20,045 nucleotides of DNA from Sphacelaria rigidula (lineage: Eukaryota; Phaeophyceae; Sphacelariales), in assembly GCA_964200075.2 (NCBI GenBank), contig CAXNAA020000576.1, forward strand, positions 1-20,045, given 5' to 3'. The notes under the pieces were generated by a model. The model did no database searches. It was given only the letters and a program-made list of their open reading frames with translations, and was not told the origin of the DNA. Below are positions 1-8,793 of this stretch, one piece after another. Position 1 is the first letter of the stretch; the number at the start of each line of letters is the position of its first letter. The translations under genes and the position numbers were made by a program.

Positions 1-72
1 TCCGTCCCGGCTTTGTAGGGATGCGAGGTCAATGGTCTGATGACTATGGCAAGCATGATCATGAGTACACCC
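1..72. repeat. R-box dispersed repeat, copy 1 (cut by window edge)
   Basis: This segment matches 14127-14199 closely (shared TCCGTCC, GGCTTTG, AGGGATGCGAGGTCAAT and ATCATGAGTAC). It matches 490-556 and 4644-4830 more loosely. It may start before the window. No coding capacity is claimed. It is the same subfamily as the 14127 copy, because both carry GGCTTTG where the other two carry TCGAA. Confidence 0.65.
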
Positions 73-162
73 TCCTATCGTAGGATGACTCTTGAAACAA
101 ACAACGTCACACTGCATAAAATACAAACATGGGTTGCACTTTGGGACTTTTCATCTGAAACA

Positions 163-341
163 GGAGATTTTTGTAATTATTTCGTAGTCGGCGATTTTCC
201 ATGTTTGTTTTTCTCGTGCCACTACCCTTCCCAGCGAGCGGTTGATCGCTACGTTCAAGAGTAAGGAGGTACTAGGCATTCGCTCCACATTCCGAAACAA
301 AATCCGTATTTGTGCTCAATATTGAACGACTTCCGAGCTGA
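163..341 (+). repeat. Family A dispersed repeat, copy 1, 5' half
   Basis: This copy aligns by eye with 19542-19700, 10738-10910 and 8353-8510. Shared blocks are GGAGATTTT, TTCGTAGTCGG, CGTGCCAC, TACTAGGCAT, CTCCACATTCC and CTCAATATTGAACGAC. Only the 5' half of the unit is present in this orientation. The sequence then switches to the opposite orientation of the 3' half (see 348-420). Confidence 0.7.
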
Positions 342-347
342 ATTGAC

Positions 348-420
348 AGGGGGTGTTATTGACCGCTTTTGGTCCAAAACGCGATTTTTTTCGGCTCTAG
401 CCCAATGAACGAGTAAGACT
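348..420 (-). repeat. Family A dispersed repeat, inverted 3' piece
   Basis: Read on the - strand, this piece carries the family A 3' blocks: TCATTGGGCTAGAGCCGAAAA, then TTTTGGACCAAAAGCGGTC, then AATAACACCC. The same blocks occur on the + strand at 1560-1612, 8630-8680 and 11040-11105. It abuts the + oriented 5' half at 163-341, which makes an inverted chimera. Confidence 0.65.
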
Positions 421-489
421 AAATGAATGAAGGTCCGTAAAATCATTCCCGCGAGATATCGAAATTGGTTCACCCCCCGTCTGTGTGTG

Positions 490-556
490 CTCCGTCTCGA
501 AAGGGATGCGTGGTCAATGGTCAAACGACTAAGGCAAGCAACAAATGAGTACGCCC
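490..556. repeat. R-box dispersed repeat, copy 2
   Basis: The box contains CTCCGTCTCGAAAGGGATGCG, GGTCAATGGTCAAACGACTAAGG and AAATGAGTACGCCC as separate blocks. It is the best uninterrupted relative of the copy at 4644-4830 and therefore shows the pre-insertion state of that copy. Confidence 0.7.
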
Positions 557-645
557 GTCTGTGCTATGCAGAGCTTGGTCGGACAATTTTCGTTTTTGGG
601 TACTTTTCTGAATGTTCTCGTGAAGTATTCGTCCTTGGCGCCTTT

Positions 646-829
646 GGGGGATGTTACTGACTGTCACTGGTCCAAAAACACAGTTTTTCGGCTCTAGCGC
701 AATGAATATGCCATTAAAAAAAAAAAATCGGGATCGCTTCAATCGACAAAAAATACTCCATGACCAGAACCGGGGGCTGGGTAGTCTCAGGACCCCCGAA
801 AACCGGTCAGACCGTAATTCGTTGAATAA
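646..829 (-). repeat. Family A dispersed repeat, copy 2 (reverse)
   Basis: The reverse complement contains GAATTACGGTCTGACCGG, TTTTCGGGGGTCCTGAGAC, TCGATTGAAGCGATCCCGAT, GCGCTAGAGCCGAAAAACTG and TTGGACCAGTGAC in order. This is the same order as in the + strand copies at 10738 and 19542. A run of 12 or 13 A residues lies at about 715-727 inside it. The 5' portion of the unit is missing. Confidence 0.7.
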
Positions 830-1267
830 CTAGCGCAGACGTAATTTCATTTGGAAATGTAGAGAGGATACGTAGTATCTCCCGATCCCTGAACTTCGGG
901 ATCAGCGTTTTCTGGGATGAGCGGTGGCACGCGAAAGCACCCTCGAGTATTCCCGGCTACGAAAAAGACTACGAAAAAGTCCTATTTCAGATGTGAACTA
1001 CTGTCGAGAAGAATTTTCTACCTTCGTACAGACGATCGTTTTCAAATTTGGGCTTCAAACTCCTTCAATTGAACTGCGCATGCAGCTTTTCGTGAGACAC
1101 GGCTGCACCTCGATCATTTGTGTTATACGGGGGAGTCGAGTGAGGGCGGTCACGAGTTCAAACCTCGACATATCTTTTTATTACCCCGCATAATCTAGTT
1201 CCATCTAGTTCTATCGTTGAGGTAGTATACTGTGGGGTAGAGTAGTCAGCGTCAGAAGTATGCAGGA
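830..1267. other. Unassigned spacer, 438 bp
   Basis: No recognisable gene. A short palindromic motif (CCCGATCCCTGAACTTCGGGATC) lies near 880-903. An ORF of 89 codons at 924-1193 has no family resemblance and sits between repeat copies. The tract GGTCACGAGTTCAAACCTCG at about 1149-1168 resembles a tRNA T-arm, but no cloverleaf can be built around it. Confidence 0.5.
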
Positions 1268-1722
1268 TCCGTAATTTCCAATTTGTTTTGCTCGCCACCT
1301 CTCATCACAGTGACTGTTGAATGCCAAAAATTGGGCATCCAGAGATATTTTATACCTCTTGACAGATATTGAAAGAAAAATTATCTGCGATCAGTAATGA
1401 GTGGGTTACGGGCTTGACCGATCTTCGGGGGTCCTGCGAAAATACGATCCCAGGCTCTAGCTTTTCGATATTCTCGGTGGACCGACTCGATCCGGATCAT
1501 AAAAATGAGGACTCAAACAGGATTGTTTTTTTGAAATTCCACCTAGTCACTGTGCTAAAGCAGGAAAGCTATGTTCCTTGGACAATTTAAGGTCAATAAC
1601 ACCCTCCTGACAAACGAGGTACTTACCCGGTATCGCCCCCACGACACCAACTTGGGCGATTGTGATTTGAGCACGGTTTGCTTATTTTCCCAAAACTTTC
1701 GACGCTAGCACTTGCGAGTGCT
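1268..1722 (+). repeat. Family A dispersed repeat, copy 3 (near full length)
   Basis: One of the three most complete copies. In order it carries GTAATTT, CTCGCCACC, TTACGGGCTTGACCGATC, TTCGGGGGTCCTG, CAGGCTCTAG, TGAAATTCCACC, AATAACACCCTCCTG, GTATCGCCCCC, ACACCAACTTGGG and CGACGCTAGCACTT. The end carries a small hairpin, AGCACT-TGCG-AGTGCT. No terminal inverted repeats and no target-site duplication could be delimited. Confidence 0.75.
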
Positions 1723-1876
1723 AATGGAAAATGTTATACGAAAAAACCCCGAAAATAGGCCATCCGCAGAAAATGCTAGATCGAGGTCTGCACAGTATAG
1801 GAGGGAAACAAGATCTCGATCGAGATTGTGAAGAATTTTACACGTATTCATTTATCTGAATATGTACCGTTTCGTC

Positions 1877-2045
1877 GCTGAAGAGCCGGAAAACTCTTTA
1901 TATTGGACCAAAAACCGTCAATAACACTCTCCTGTTAAACGAGGTATCAAGTCCGTATCGCCCCAAAAATACCAACTTGATCACTGCAGTTTGAGCGCGA
2001 CCTACGCTTTGTCCCTAAATCTACCGGCGCTAGCACGTTCAAGTA
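1877..2045 (+). repeat. Family A dispersed repeat, copy 4 (3' portion only)
   Basis: Blocks GAGCCGGAAAACT, TTGGACCA, CAATAACACTCTCCTG, GTATCGCCCC, ATACCAACTTG and CGGCGCTAGCACG match the 3' third of the copies at 1268, 8353 and 10738. It lies only about 155 bp beyond copy 3 in the same orientation, so it is a second, truncated insertion or a broken tandem. Confidence 0.65.
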
Positions 2046-3057
2046 GTAGTGACGAACCCTACTCCAGAAAAAGTAAAATAATATAATAACAACGATTTCT
2101 GAAAACTTCTGATGCTGAGTACTATACATATTTTCATCTTTTTTAGCGGTAGAGCGTGCATAATCACGTGATACGCAGTTCTCAGCGATACCTTCACATG
2201 GGGGTGATCCAGAGAAATTGAAGAGTATTTCGTGCTCCGGAGCATGCGCGTTTTACGGCCGGCCCAGCTGGTACCGTTGCGCCGAACGTCTGATGGCGGG
2301 GCTCCGAAGAGGGGTCGTCGTGTTGGCGGGATATTAGATTGTGCCGACCGTCCTGTACGGTAGTGTAGTGTGTTGAAATAATCCACAAAGGAAATGCTTA
2401 TCGTTTTACCGCGTTCTTCTCCGGTGCACACGTTCCGCCGCGTTCCTTTTAGAGCAGGTCATCGACTTTTTTTGGGCAGTTTTTACGCACTGTGGGACTT
2501 TCGGTGAGGCTCGAACTGGTCGTCCTGGGCCGAATCGGATTCAAGAAAAGGGTTTTGGAACATGATTGCTCGGTCTCGAAAGGAAACGGCGGGTCTACAT
2601 GATGAGGGACACGGAACTTACTCCATAACGAACTTGCCAGGTTGGACGCGTGGCAGCGTGCTCTCACTGCGGTATAAACCCTGCTACCGGGTGAGGAGCT
2701 TGCAGCGTTCAGCGTCGTGAAGGGGGCACTATGCTGGGTACTGGGTTTCTTTCTGCTGCATGTACTGTGCAGTGTGTGCCTGTGACATGGCGCGGCGTGG
2801 CTAATTCCGCTTCACAAACGTCACATTTGCGAGCTTTCGTCACTGGGGAAGCGTCACTTCGAGTTCGGTGCACGAATCTGTCACATTGGCATACTTGAAC
2901 TTCGAGTGGTGCCACGTTTCGTTGGGCTGCATCATGAACACATGCAGAAAAACAATCATATCCCGCTCAAAAAAACGTCAATTGTAAATCGTCACGTTTG
3001 GCATAATCGTGTAGACCTTCTGGCGGTCAAACGTGTTTTGCGGAAGAGACCACACCA
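2046..3057. other. Unassigned region, 1.0 kb
   Basis: No gene is supported. ORFs here are short, on both strands and mutually overlapping. The only one with any motif-like content is on the - strand at 2709-2915. It has a C-x2-C-x8-H-x4-H pattern (CDVCEAELATPRHVTGTHC), which resembles a shortened zinc-finger spacing. It could be a degenerate retroelement zinc finger, since a LINE relic follows, but 68 codons with no homologous context is weak. Confidence 0.4.
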
Positions 3058-3724
3058 GTGTCTCACACTAGCGTCACGGAGACCGCAGAGTTGATGGATA
3101 CTGCAGGCCAACGACACGACTAGGCGACCGAGATTGTCTCCTCTGGTGGTGCTGTCAGCGCAAACCTGAAAGTCTCCGTAGAAATTATGCATCGTATCAG
3201 TGCTTCATGGGTGACCCCCCGAAAGTAAAGCACTAAACTACACGATCGGCTCCATGCCCAGCTCTCCCTTGATCTCCAGCTGCTCAAATCGGAGGTGGTG
3301 AAAGCTGTGCGGTACGAATGTGCTACGTGGACGCTGCATCCAGAGGACTTTGAAGGCTGCGTACTGCCTACGACATGCTTTCCTGCCACCAGTTGGCTTA
3401 CACACCAAAACTTCCGCTGGTCAGGAAACGCCTTCGTGGAGAAGTATACTCGACATTTTCAACTGCGATGCACCGAAACTACGGACCACTAACGTCAACG
3501 TTGGCTCGCGGGGGGGCCTGTCCTACAGGATGAAACATGTGCTTCGGGGCGCATTATTTTTGGACAGGTTGCCGCAGAAGGGCCCGAGGAGGCGGGCCGG
3601 CCTCCGAAACATCGAGAGGACTGCCTCTAGGGGAAGCTATGTGCACTGGGAGCTGTCCCATGCGAGAGAGAACGAAGGAAATGCTCAAGGCTGGGTCGCT
3701 GCCACGAAAGACGTTAGCAAATGA
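3058..3724 (+). pseudogene. LINE relic 1: C-terminal part of a non-LTR reverse transcriptase ORF
   Basis: The C-terminal end of a non-LTR retrotransposon polyprotein, broken across several frames. Segments in order: MDTAGQRHD, a stop (3121-3123), then SSGGAVSANLKVSVEIMHR, DRLHAQLSLDLQLLKSEVV, KAVRYECATWTLHPEDFE, and finally GWVAATKDVSK before a stop at 3722-3724. Each aligns with the relic on the other strand at 6016-6909 (AAGQRYKQTGKF, LGGAISADVKMSIEINSR, DRPNAELSLKV, KALLYRCATWTPRSEGF, DWVTAAKNMGK-stop). The family is recognised from the typical post-palm 'YLGG', 'YDRP' and 'YGCATW' blocks of LINE ORF2 proteins. The palm and endonuclease are absent, as expected of 5' truncation. It is non-functional. 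The strand call is firm; the 5' limit is approximate. Confidence 0.75.
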
Positions 3725-4495
3725 CACCGGGGGGTTAGAAAGGGGCAGAGGAGTTCGAGGAGGCGCTGCAACACGAAGCCATACGCTAGTCAGACTTCCT
3801 CCACCGCTGACCGAGCACGAGCAACATTTGACAAGGAATCGGGGATGTACATGGTCGAGAGTGACCCTTTTGTACTCGACTACAGTAGAAATGAGAGGGA
3901 AAGGCGAGAACACGGAAGTTGGTTTCCCTCTGCTTTCTCTCGTCGATTTTTGACTTTTTTCCTTGGCTTTCGAACCTAGTGATACGCCCTACATGTATTC
4001 CTGTACATGCCCCGCGATGTTCTTCACGTCTATCTCTGATTTTGTTCGTATGCTCCTGTCTCGTCTATGTTCTCCCCAATCTGTTCTCCTCTTCCTGTCA
4101 TGTTGAGGCGTGGGTCACCCTTCCACGGTGTGACATCCGTAGTTTTTTTGCCTCGTTTTATGTGTACAACTGTATCGTTGGGGCGGTCTTCCCCTGATGC
4201 ATTTTTGTGCAGGGTTTGTCTGCACCCCGCGCCAGAAATGTCCTACCGTCGGCGGGAAATGAGAAGACATTTCTCCCGCGGAAGGTTGCCCTCACCGGGC
4301 ACTCTGTCGATGCTCTAGTTGTGTAGTCCTCGGGTTTGTTCCTGAGGTTACAATGTCGAATAAATGGGCATCTCCCCCCTCTCTCGAGTTTATACAGCAG
4401 GTGCTGCGGTCTAGTCATTCTCAAGTATGTCATGACAAAAGCTGGATTCCTCGCGGATCAGTTCATATTCGACAGTCAGTCAATCAATCTGTTCG
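3725..4495 (+). mobile_element. Probable 3' UTR and tail of LINE relic 1
   Basis: This is sequence downstream of the relic's terminal stop. It is C/T-rich on the + strand, has no long coding frame of recognisable type, and carries AATAAA at 4359-4364. It ends in a CAGTCAGTCAATCAATC tract at about 4473-4489. An AATC-type microsatellite tail also ends the second LINE relic (5474-5515, opposite strand), which supports taking it as the 3' terminus. The boundary is inferred; no target-site duplication was delimited. Confidence 0.5.
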
Positions 4496-4643
4496 ACCAT
4501 GTACTCAACCAACCAAAAGTAGCTATTGAGTGAAGAAATGAGAAACAATGTCTTTTCCTCTTGAAGTATGCGCACACGCGTAAACACAATGTTGAACAGA
4601 GAAGAGTTGATATCCACAGAAGAAATTCCCCCTTCCCCACATG

Positions 4644-4830
4644 CTCCGTCTCGAATGGGATGGGTGGTCAATGGCCAAATGATTAACCCTTCTGGAACCC
4701 ATTGACGAATTTTGTTTTTCTGATCGGCATAATTTTCACTCATTTTCAAGTCAGAATGATGCCAATTCACGAACACAAGAATCGTCAGTGGGTTCCAAAA
4801 GGGTAAGGCAAGCATCAAATGAGTGCGCCC
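4644..4830. repeat. R-box dispersed repeat, copy 3, interrupted by a MITE
   Basis: The left part (4644-4686: CTCCGTCTCGAATGGGATG, GGTCAATGGCCAAATGATTAA) and right part (4804-4830: TAAGGCAAGCATCAAATGAG, TGCGCCC) together reconstitute the box seen uninterrupted at 490-556. The 117 bp between them are a separate insertion. Confidence 0.8.
4687..4803. mobile_element. Foldback MITE, 117 bp, Tourist/Harbinger-like (TAA target duplication)
   Basis: The ends are near-perfect terminal inverted repeats. The left end begins CCCTTCTGGAACCCAT and the reverse complement of the right end begins CCCTTTTGGAACCCAC. The first 22 bp match at 20 positions, and weaker pairing continues toward the centre, so the whole element can fold as a hairpin. 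It is flanked by TAA (4684-4686) and TAA (4804-4806). The uninterrupted R-box at 490-556 has a single TAA (in ACTAAGGC) at the same point, so the duplication and empty site are visible within this window. A 3-bp TWA duplication is typical of PIF/Harbinger elements. The element has no coding capacity and would need a transposase in trans. Confidence 0.85.
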
Positions 4831-5473
4831 ACCCCCTCCGCCCACCCTCTCTGCCCGACAAATCAAAAACAAAATTTGGTCAGCAATCCCACAAGCCGTG
4901 GACTTTGATCGACTTCCGTTTTTCTACTCAGTCCTCGTGCGTGCCATCCGAACTTTTCTTCTGAATACGTAACGCTGAGATTAGAACAGGAGAAATCTCT
5001 CTAGATATATGAAATCGAATGCACCAATTCTTTGCGCTGGGAGAACAGATTGCGAACTTGTCGCTATTCTCGTTATGAGGTGAAGCGATCGACATTCGAA
5101 CTGAAGACAGATATCGACAGACCCCACTTTCCCCCCCTCGCGAATCCCTGTCAGTATCAGGAGGAGAGCAGCCCTTCTCATGACCACCATCGCGCCGACA
5201 AGCCGGAACATGATGGAATAGGAGTGAGTACGACGGCCTGGACCCCCAAGGGATCGAGAGTGGACACACGTTGCCTTGAGTACAAGGTGGGACGGGGCGG
5301 AGGCGATTGATCCACTCTGACGGAGACATCACTGGAAGACGGGTAGTCGATAAATCTGTCCTTCACGTTGGGTCTTTCTAGCAGCGATTGCAGAAATTCG
5401 CTTGAGTAAATGCAGTTGCTTTTAGCATGACCGAGGCGGGCCTTTGACCCTGGATGTTGCGTGTCCGATGTTG
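4831..5473. other. Unassigned region, 0.64 kb
   Basis: No supported gene. Overlapping short ORFs lie on both strands (4928-5332 -, 5032-5310 +), with no recognised motif, signal peptide or membrane segment. No repeat shared with the rest of the window was seen here. Confidence 0.4.
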
Positions 5474-6015
5474 ACGGTTGTTTGATGATTGATTGATCGG
5501 TCGATTGATTGTTGCACTTTAGTTAACCGCCCGGGGGTCCAGCCGTGGTTTTATGATAGACGCACCCAAGAAAAACGAAACTGAAACACGCTCTCGAGAA
5601 AAAAAGGAGCAGGAAAAAAAACGTCGAACAAAACGACATGGCAGACCAAGTTGTGACAAAAAAAGGGATTCAAAGTCAACACAAGCAAGGCACAGAAAGA
5701 AATAGCCGACCTATATCAAAAAGACGGAAAAGAAGGGGAAAGTAAAGAGCAAATGAAGTAAAATACAATAAAACGACGAAAAAAAAAGAAAGGCCCAAGG
5801 GATTCAGGGCAGCAGAGTAGATACAGATACACACCAGTAGGCACCGCAGAACCACCGACTAAAGACATAATCAACAACCGATATGAGCAGACAGGATTCC
5901 CCGATTGGCAGCCCTCGACGCAGCAGCCCCTCGCTTGTGACGGCGGTCTGACTCTCGCTTGTCCGCGCGTCACCATGTGTCCTGAACTCTTCCGCTCCCT
6001 TTCCGACTCCATAAG
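5474..6015 (-). mobile_element. Probable 3' UTR and AATC tail of LINE relic 2
   Basis: On the - strand this lies directly downstream of the relic's terminal stop. It is T-rich with several long T runs (A runs on the + strand near 5640-5790). It ends in an AATC-type microsatellite, read on the + strand as GATTGATTGATCGGTCGATT within 5485-5510. The tail resembles the 3' end of LINE relic 1. The extent is inferred from the tail position; no target-site duplication was delimited. Confidence 0.55.
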
Positions 6016-6909
6016 TCATTTGCCCATGTTTTTTGCCGCAGTGACCCAATCGTATGCATCGTTAAGCTCTACACCGTAGACGAACCACTTCCATCGGGCT
6101 GCTTTGTGCGGAATAGCCCCTAGCGCACGTAGGTTCTCCTTTAGGGTATCCTCCCATTTTTGGGGGGGCGGCCGTTCATGACACGCTTGGGAAGGCGTGT
6201 GTCCTTCAGCCGGGCAAGGGCTCGCGCGAACCAGATTTGACGTTTGCGGTTAGTCGTCTTGATACGTTCACAGTTGGTCATCTCGAGCACCACTCTGTAC
6301 GAAAGAGTCTTGTAGCCATTTCGATCGTTCCTGCAGAATCCAACCACTCGCAGCAAAAACTTATGATGGGCAGTGCACAGACTATCGAAGCCCTCAGAAC
6401 GTGGCGTCCATGTGGCACACCGATACAAAAGAGCTTTTACCACCTCCGCTTCTAAGCAGTATAACTTTCAAGGATAGCTCGGCGTTGGGTCGGTCGTACA
6501 GTTCGGAGCTATATTTTCGGATACACACCCACGCCGCGCTGATACGGCTGTTGATTTCGATGGACATTTTCACATCCGCGCTGATAGCTCCACCGAGGTA
6601 GATGAACTTCCCCGTCTGCTTATACCGTTGACCTGCAGCTCTAATATCCATGGTGACCTCCGTGGGACTGGATACTTACCAAAGGCGCATGGACTCTTGT
6701 CTTGTTCTCGGAGACCATCTGGCCGAATTCCTGGCAGGTCTATCACTATCACGACCATCATTCGAGCAAGGCCTTCTGAGGTCTTCGAGGCTATGCCGGC
6801 GTCGTCCGCACGAAACATTGCCCACACCGCGCGTCGCCTCTTTTCCAGTGGTGTCTCTTCCACGGGTTCATCACCGACATATTGTGCCGCATCATCTAGA
6901 AAAACCAAG
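6016..6909 (-). pseudogene. LINE relic 2: reverse transcriptase catalytic end plus C-terminal domain
   Basis: A 5'-truncated non-LTR retrotransposon ORF read on the - strand in at least four frame segments. From 6908 down: RRRAVWAMFRADDAGIASK (the position of the YADD catalytic motif, here RADD, about 6801-6815), GLARMM, then AAGQRYKQTGKF, YLGGAISADVKMSIEINSR, ELYDRPNAELSLKV. Next come KALLYRCATWTPRSEGFDSL, TAHHKFLLRVVGF and RLPKRVMNGR (6443-6150), then WEDTLKENLRALGAIPHKAA and DAYDWVTAAKNMGK with a stop at 6016-6018. The order matches the post-palm region of LINE ORF2 proteins. Frameshifts and loss of the catalytic Tyr show it is dead. Sequence upstream of about 6910 is not RT-like, which is consistent with truncation on insertion. 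Confidence 0.8.
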
Positions 6910-8352
6910 TTGTGCAGCTGAATATGTTGCTCTTTGTATTTGTGTCTTGGGTGCTGGAGTTTTCTGTCTCAGCCTCGGTGAACAAATTTGCTACGTTATC
7001 CGTTGTTGTTGGCGTTCGAGGTCTGGCGTTTCCGCCCTTGACATATGGCGCTGGGTTGTCCATCGTGCGCGGCACAATGGCATTTTTTCCTCTTATGTTC
7101 TTCAGCGAGGGAGGCTGGGGTCGCGAGATAATATTTGCGGTGCAGTAGTCGGTTTCCGGAGGACGGTTGCCCCAGTTCGTTTCATTTTTTCATCCGTCTC
7201 GTGCTTGAAAGCCGACGCCTCGGCCTTTCCATTCTTCGCTTCGCACTCGAACTTCGTCCGGAGATTGCAACCACTATTTGTTTGTGTTCTGTTTTTGCAG
7301 TATTACGCCGGTGATTGAGCTCATGGATGGAAGTGTCATATCTGCCTTCGGGGCAGAACGCTTGATTTTACTGTCCATTTTCTTCGACGAGGAGAAGCGC
7401 ACGGATTTGGGCGATATATTCTTCCCATGGAAATGCAGGGGGATACATTTCGCTGTGGGTCATCATCAGCATTCCGCCGGCGACTGCCCGTTATTTCAAG
7501 AAACCTTTTTGTTTTGTCACTGCGGTAAAGGGCCCGGCGTTTGTTGATGAATCTCGAATTTTGCTTTTCGAAATCAGTCATCCTTGGGTAATTGCATGCT
7601 TTTTATCACTCCGCCATTGTTTTCGCAGTGCGTGGAATACTAGGACGCAAAACTACTGCGGCAGTTTACAAGGTCGTCCATGACTGGTTTACGGTGTCGC
7701 AAATATGTGTTGAGATAAATGCAGCGGAACTTCGACGAGGATATGGATGCCTCGTCGAGGTCAGTCTTGAAAAAACGAAGCGCTACGCAGTGTGTCATCC
7801 AACTGTCATTTCTGAGGTTAGGAAACAAACAACAGGGCTCCTCAGAAAATAACAACCCTTCCACGCTTTACGCGGGTTCCACGAGTGGAGGGTCAGGATC
7901 CTCGGCGATTAATTCTTTCTGGGGCTAGTAGCGTTTTAGGGCTGGACGCAGCTGTTTTCCCCCTCATGATTTTAATTTAGGAAAAGGTGCATGAGCGATG
8001 AACGTTGCCGCTCGAAGACAACAGTCCTCGCTTGCCGATATCTCAACCGTCTTCCCAAGGCTTTTGTTTTTTCTTTTCGCGGTGCAGAGCAGCGGCTCTG
8101 GCAGATTTATGTACGTGTCGCCTGATGAACCTTGCATTGCTGAGAAGTAAGTGTCATTCGTAGAAGGTACTTTCCGATGAATACGGTCGCCGGCACGTGG
8201 CGGACGCGATGCCCTTTTCGCAGTCGGCCTTCGTCGGCAGATTTTAAGATGTTCTCGGCAAGCGTTTTACAAGCATATGATTGGGGTTGCGCTGATAATA
8301 TTCCCTGTCGAGTAGAACAGTAGTGGGTGGTCTAACTATTTATTTTGTGGCA
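6910..8352. other. Unassigned region, 1.4 kb, with mixed open frames
   Basis: No gene can be named. On the - strand at about 7130-7320 and 6910-7130, consecutive Lys/Arg/Thr-rich open stretches occur in different frames (for example KFECEAKNGKAEASAFKHE, then NAIVPRTMDNPAPYVKGGN). They may be a decayed gene or the unrecognised 5' part of a retroelement. On the + strand several pyrimidine-tract plus CAG sequences (7279-7300, 8065-8087) resemble 3' splice sites. One 59-nt stretch, 8088-8146, lies between such a site and a GTAAGT (8147-8152). None joins into a convincing protein. Confidence 0.35.
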
Positions 8353-8793
8353 TTTTGTGATTGTTTCATAATTGGCGATTTTCTTGGGCTCTTTTTGCTT
8401 GCCACCGCATATCACATTGGGGATCTCAACATACTTATATCCGCTCCACATTCCAAGGAAACGGAATCATCTGTACTCAATTTTGAGTGACTTACGGGCT
8501 GACCGGTCATCGGGGGTCCTGCCACGTTACAGCCCAGATAATTAATCTTCGACGTTATCGGTCGATCGAGCCTATCCCGATCATATTTGTGTACAGTTTA
8601 TTTTTTTTCAATTCCTACCTGCTCATTGTACTGAAGCCGAAAAACTGTGTTTCACGGTCGATATCACCCTCCTGATAAAATGGGTATTTACTCGTATCGC
8701 CCGATAACACCAACTAACACTGACTCGGGCACGGTGTTTCGAGGATGATCTCTTTGTTGTACCAAAATCTACTGACGCTAGCAATTTCGAGTC
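8353..8793 (+). repeat. Family A dispersed repeat, copy 5 (near full length)
   Basis: Blocks in order: CATAATTGGCGATTTTC, TTGCCACCGC, CCGCTCCACATTCC, TCAATTTTGAGTGACTTACG, GGCTGACCGGTCATCGGGG, GTCCTGCCACG, GAGCCTATCCCGATCAT, GTACTGAAGCCGAAAAACTG, ATATCACCCTCCTG, TCGTATCGCCCG, AACACCAACT and CTGACGCTAGCA. Same orientation and order as copies 3 and 6. Confidence 0.75.

Noticed and set aside
1149-1180. tRNA T-arm-like sequence (GGTCACGAGTTCAAACCTCG) followed by TTTTT
   Set aside because: No acceptor, D or anticodon stems could be paired upstream; at best a tRNA-derived scrap, more likely chance.
1700-1725. Terminal hairpin followed by CTAAT at the end of family A copy 3, suggestive of a Helitron 3' end
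   Set aside because: The hairpin overlaps the CTAA and is not kept in copies 4 and 5, and no TC start could be placed.
2709-2915. Zinc-finger-like - strand ORF
   Set aside because: A single C-x2-C-x8-H-x4-H pattern in a 68-codon ORF, non-standard spacing and no flanking domain; kept only as a note in the region entry.
4480-4872. 130-codon ORF on the - strand
   Set aside because: It reads straight through an R-box copy and the inserted MITE, so the frame cannot be an old coding sequence.
6650-7318. 222-codon ORF on the + strand
   Set aside because: Its first third is antisense to the LINE relic 2 reverse transcriptase and the rest is unrecognised; probably chance.
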